Part shown: one piece after another, positions 60,824 through 64,000 of the stretch | Numbering within the stretch: the first letter of the stretch is position 1 | How the letters are laid out: each line of letters begins with the position of its first letter | Origin: Balanoglossus misakiensis | Lineage: Eukaryota; Hemichordata | Direction: 5' to 3' | NCBI GenBank assembly: GCA_040954595.2 | Contig: CM082581.2 | Coordinates: forward strand, 3,844,001 to 3,908,000 | DNA: 64,000 nt | Notes under the pieces: generated by a model | Database searches by the model: none | The model's input: the letters and a program-made list of their open reading frames with translations, nothing else | Told to the model about the DNA's origin: nothing | Position numbers and translations under genes: made by a program

Positions 60824-60957
60824 ACCGATAACGTAGTATTTTTTCTAATCGATAGCGTGGCAAAAAATTACTGATAACGTAGTAAATTTTCCTAACCGAT
60901 AACGTTGTAAAAATTACCGATAACGTATCAATCCATTAAAATTGATAACGTTTTTAT
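60824..60957. repeat. Short tandem array of CGATAACGTAG motifs
   Basis: Six spaced, diverged copies of ACCGATAACGTAG or close variants (GATAGCGTGG, GATAACGTTG, GATAACGTAT) spaced by about 20-25 bp, with AT-rich spacers. Function unknown. Confidence 0.7.
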
Positions 60958-61785
60958 ATCTATCCAGCCATCGATTGATCATTAATAGTTTGATGTCTAG
61001 ATATAGATCTATGTATCGACAGACAGATAGATAAACAGACAGACATGACATATCGACAGTACTAGGCCTATAGAAACATAGACAGTAGTAGGAGGAAGAT
61101 GGACACGTCTCCATGGCAAATCATTTATTTACTGTCTATGATAGAAATTAACTAGTTTCAAAACTGATTTTTTGTAAGCAGATTGGAGTTGTTCGAATTC
61201 GAATAGACTTTAGAAAAGAATGGCAGGTTTGAAACTGGTCTATAGGTTTTCAACACTTCATCGTCCAGAGAGTGTTTTTTGAGAAGATATGTACGTACGT
61301 GATAATAGTAGGTTTGAGTACTAAATCAGGAACAATCCCATGCAGTTTTTAGTTAATTTAAATTTCTGGTAGCAATGACTCTATGACACTTTGGGAAGAG
61401 TCGGTATGGGATCAAGACAGCGTGATTTTGACGGCAATGACGTGCTGATTTCCTTAAGTTCCTCTGTTGTCATGGGTACAAAATTAGAGAATGTAGTAGA
61501 TGAGACTGGCCCACAAGTCGCTTGGGGATTTGGGGGAGGGCTTGGCTTTTGGTTTCAGTTACCAACGCGATCCCATGACTTGCGCGTCCAAGTCTTCAGG
61601 TGATATAGTAACGGGATATGGCACAGGCCTAATTACTAGTTTGACTTCGCGAATCCAAGTTATGACGAAGTCAGTGAAGAAATTTCTGAACCTGTTAGAA
61701 AGAGTTTGGGTGGGTGCAGGATACTATTTAGAATAAAAACATATGTTGAGTGAATTACTTTATTTTCTCTAGGTATGGAAATAAA

Positions 61786-61890
<105 letters not shown>

Positions 61891-62398
61891 TTTAATTATA
61901 TTAATTATTTTTGGAGATCGAGCGCCCTGTGATGAGACAGGAGGATTAATCATAGAATTGGGTAATTTTATTGGGTATTTTTTATTTGTATTGGGGTGGT
62001 TTCGGAAGACTATTTAGAATACTAATGCACATAATAAAAAATATGGTGAGTGAATTACTTTAGTTTGTCTCGGTATGGAAATAAAAAGTACCGGGTTTTA
62101 AAATTTGTCACAATAAATCATCACAAAACCAGCAGGGGCGCCAAAATGTGAAAAAAAAACAACACCATTTAACATATCATTTGATATGAATACAGCGACA
62201 TTTATGTGTACTTATGAGAAGTTACATATCATGTGCGTATGAAAAGTTTCAGCTCGTATTGAAATCCCACTTGGTTATCATTGGCTTGTCCCCCACCCCT
62301 TCAGTGTTGATGGGGTCAAAGGTTAATCTGTGAGGGCGCTGGTGTGTGTTGCATGTTGTGCATGCATATCGCATGCATATGGACGGACAGATAAGAAA

Positions 62399-63643
62399 AT
62401 GGACACTGACGGAACACCATCGTCGAGTTCAGATCATAGTATGGTATATGGCAAGCTTATAAAACAAGGTGCTGAGGCCCGGTTGTACTCTGGGAAGTTT
62501 ATGGGTCGACCGACCATTATTAAAGAACGCTTCAAGAAGAAGTATCGCCATCCTACACTTGATAAGAAATTGACCCATCGACGCACAGTTAGAGAAGTGA
62601 GCGCAATCCTCAGATGTCGAAAAGCAGGTGTGGTAGAAATACTTATGTAGATAACTGAAAGTCTACAGTTATTGTTTATAACCCATTGGTTAATTACGGA
62701 TCGAGAGTGGATGTCAAGTCCACATTGATCGATAACACAGTCGCGCATGTTGTAGCCCCAAGCCCTAACACTAAGAAAATGACTAAATCACACCACACCA
62801 CACCACACCACAAAGTGAGAGTGATCATCAAAAGTATATTGTATGCCACTTGATACTACATTTTGTAGCTAGTGTCATCTCAGCTTACTATCTCATAAAT
62901 AAAATATACACCTATATCTCTCAATATATATGTGACAGTAGCATAATCTTTGCATGCCCAAAAGCATTTACCATGGTTTCGCCCCCTTTATGTGTAGTAA
63001 GTGAATGTATTTATTCTCCGGTATTTTTATCAAAATGACCACAACAACAATGTGAGTGAATGAGATCATTATGAAAGAGATGTTTTGCTTGTTTTCAATA
63101 ATTTTTATTGATCATTTGTATTCACATGCTCTTGTATGTCCTTTTCATCCCACTCTAGGTATTTGCACACCAACTGTATACTTTGTTGACTATGAATCCC
63201 ACAAAATATACATGGAAAATTTTGAAGCTGCCACGACTGTCAGAGATTACATAATTTCAGAAGGGAAGTCAACGCAGAGTGAAACTCGGCAAAGGCTGAT
63301 GACGCTGGCAAGTAAAATTGGATCGGTCCTGGCAACCATGCATGATAGCGACATCATCCACGGCGACCTCACAACATCCAACATGTTGCTACGGAAACCA
63401 GTTGATGTGTCTCCAGTCATCCTTATCGACTTTGGACTCAGTTCAGTGTCAGCCCTGCATGAAGACAAGGGAGTCGATCTCTATGTCCTAGAGAGGGCCT
63501 TCTTGAGTACTCATCCGAACACTGAAGATGTTTTTGATCACATTTTAGCAACCTATCGTAAATCATCCAAGAAATCTAGTGAAGTGTTAAAGAAATTAGA
63601 TGAAGTTCGATTGCGAGGAAGAAAAAGAAATATGGTTGGATAA
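62399..63643 (+). CDS. TP53RK: TP53-regulating kinase / Bud32-type atypical protein kinase, two exons, complete
   Basis: Kinase/ATPase subunit of the KEOPS (EKC) complex, which makes the t6A modification of ANN-decoding tRNAs. Exon 1 is 62399-62627 and exon 2 is 63159-63643, joined in phase 1 through GT-AG, giving 237 residues (human about 253). Motifs: KQGAEAR loop (residues 22-28), ATP lysine K42 in TIIKERF, RRTVREV with helix-C glutamate E66, the atypical catalytic loop [10 protein letters not shown] (D146, N151), DFG aspartate D167, the [18 protein letters not shown] block, and the basic C-terminus RGRKRNMVG, a hallmark of Bud32. The KYRHP and EDKGVDLY segments match the family closely. 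An in-frame ATG at 62330 would add 23 residues of cysteine-rich sequence; I prefer 62399 from the family's N-terminal length, but this is not decided. It is the only plus-strand gene seen in the window. Confidence 0.96.
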
Positions 63644-64000
63644 AAGCAGCCATTTCTCTTCTCAGACGTCAGGGGCTTTTGTTAGTAGGACAATATTTAG
63701 TAACATTAAATGTTCATACCCCATTGGATATCACATTATCTGTAATCATTTCCTCATATGTTTAACTGTATTATTTGATTAGTAATTACAAAATGCTATT
63801 TATAGCAAATGGATCTTGTTAATTGGTGTGTTCATTTTAGTCATTGACAAAAAAAATCGTCTGAAACCAGTGTTTCTTGGGGCTTTAAAAGGATGCTGAA
63901 AGCCTGCAATCAATGGCAAGCACTTTCTCTCAGTCATTTTGACACAAATGTTTTGCACAATCATATTGGATATACCTCTCCAAATTATACTAACTTTCGT

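Overview
This window is nuclear DNA from a multicellular animal. Its genes are split by GT-AG introns, the sequence is AT-rich, and small inverted-repeat transposons, microsatellites and poly-G runs are abundant. The gene content (an epididymis-type alpha-mannosidase, an MFSD10 transporter, a TRIM2/3-like RING-B-box-filamin-NHL protein and a TP53RK/Bud32 kinase) and the intron style suggest an invertebrate, perhaps a deuterostome such as a hemichordate, lancelet or echinoderm. The species cannot be fixed from the sequence.

Layout. 1-9.67 kb: gene-poor DNA with a repeat-rich block, a decayed hAT-type transposase, a dead pogo-type transposase fragment and a TAA-duplicating element. 11.49-32.17 kb, minus strand: a complete 20-exon MAN2B2 gene (1081 codons assembled by hand, all exon phases consistent). 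Its 6.1-kb intron 16 holds, on the same strand, a TRIM-NHL gene with no introns (16.27-18.48 kb) whose reading frame is broken once by one base. 32.2-35.65 kb: intergenic, with two inverted-repeat elements. 35.66-44.50 kb, minus strand: a complete 13-exon MFSD10 gene (482 codons). 44.5-62.4 kb: a long non-genic stretch with tandem repeats, a minisatellite, the second copy of the TAA element and a second copy of the 1-9.67 kb block (about 54.2-60.6 kb, same orientation). 62.40-63.64 kb, plus strand: a complete two-exon TP53RK gene.

The genes are ordinary housekeeping or lysosomal functions and show no sign of acting as one pathway. MAN2B2 trims mannose from glycans in the lysosome, MFSD10 is a membrane carrier, the TRIM protein is a likely ubiquitin ligase, and TP53RK is the kinase subunit of the KEOPS complex for tRNA t6A. 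The more unusual material is structural. A direct segmental duplication flanks MAN2B2 and MFSD10 and carries an unrecognised short exon, intact in one copy and frame-broken in the other. The nested TRIM gene breaks frame exactly at a TTTCCCA heptamer followed by a stop. A 77-bp near-perfect palindrome has a splice-donor-like loop. Several transposon families have well-defined ends and target duplications.
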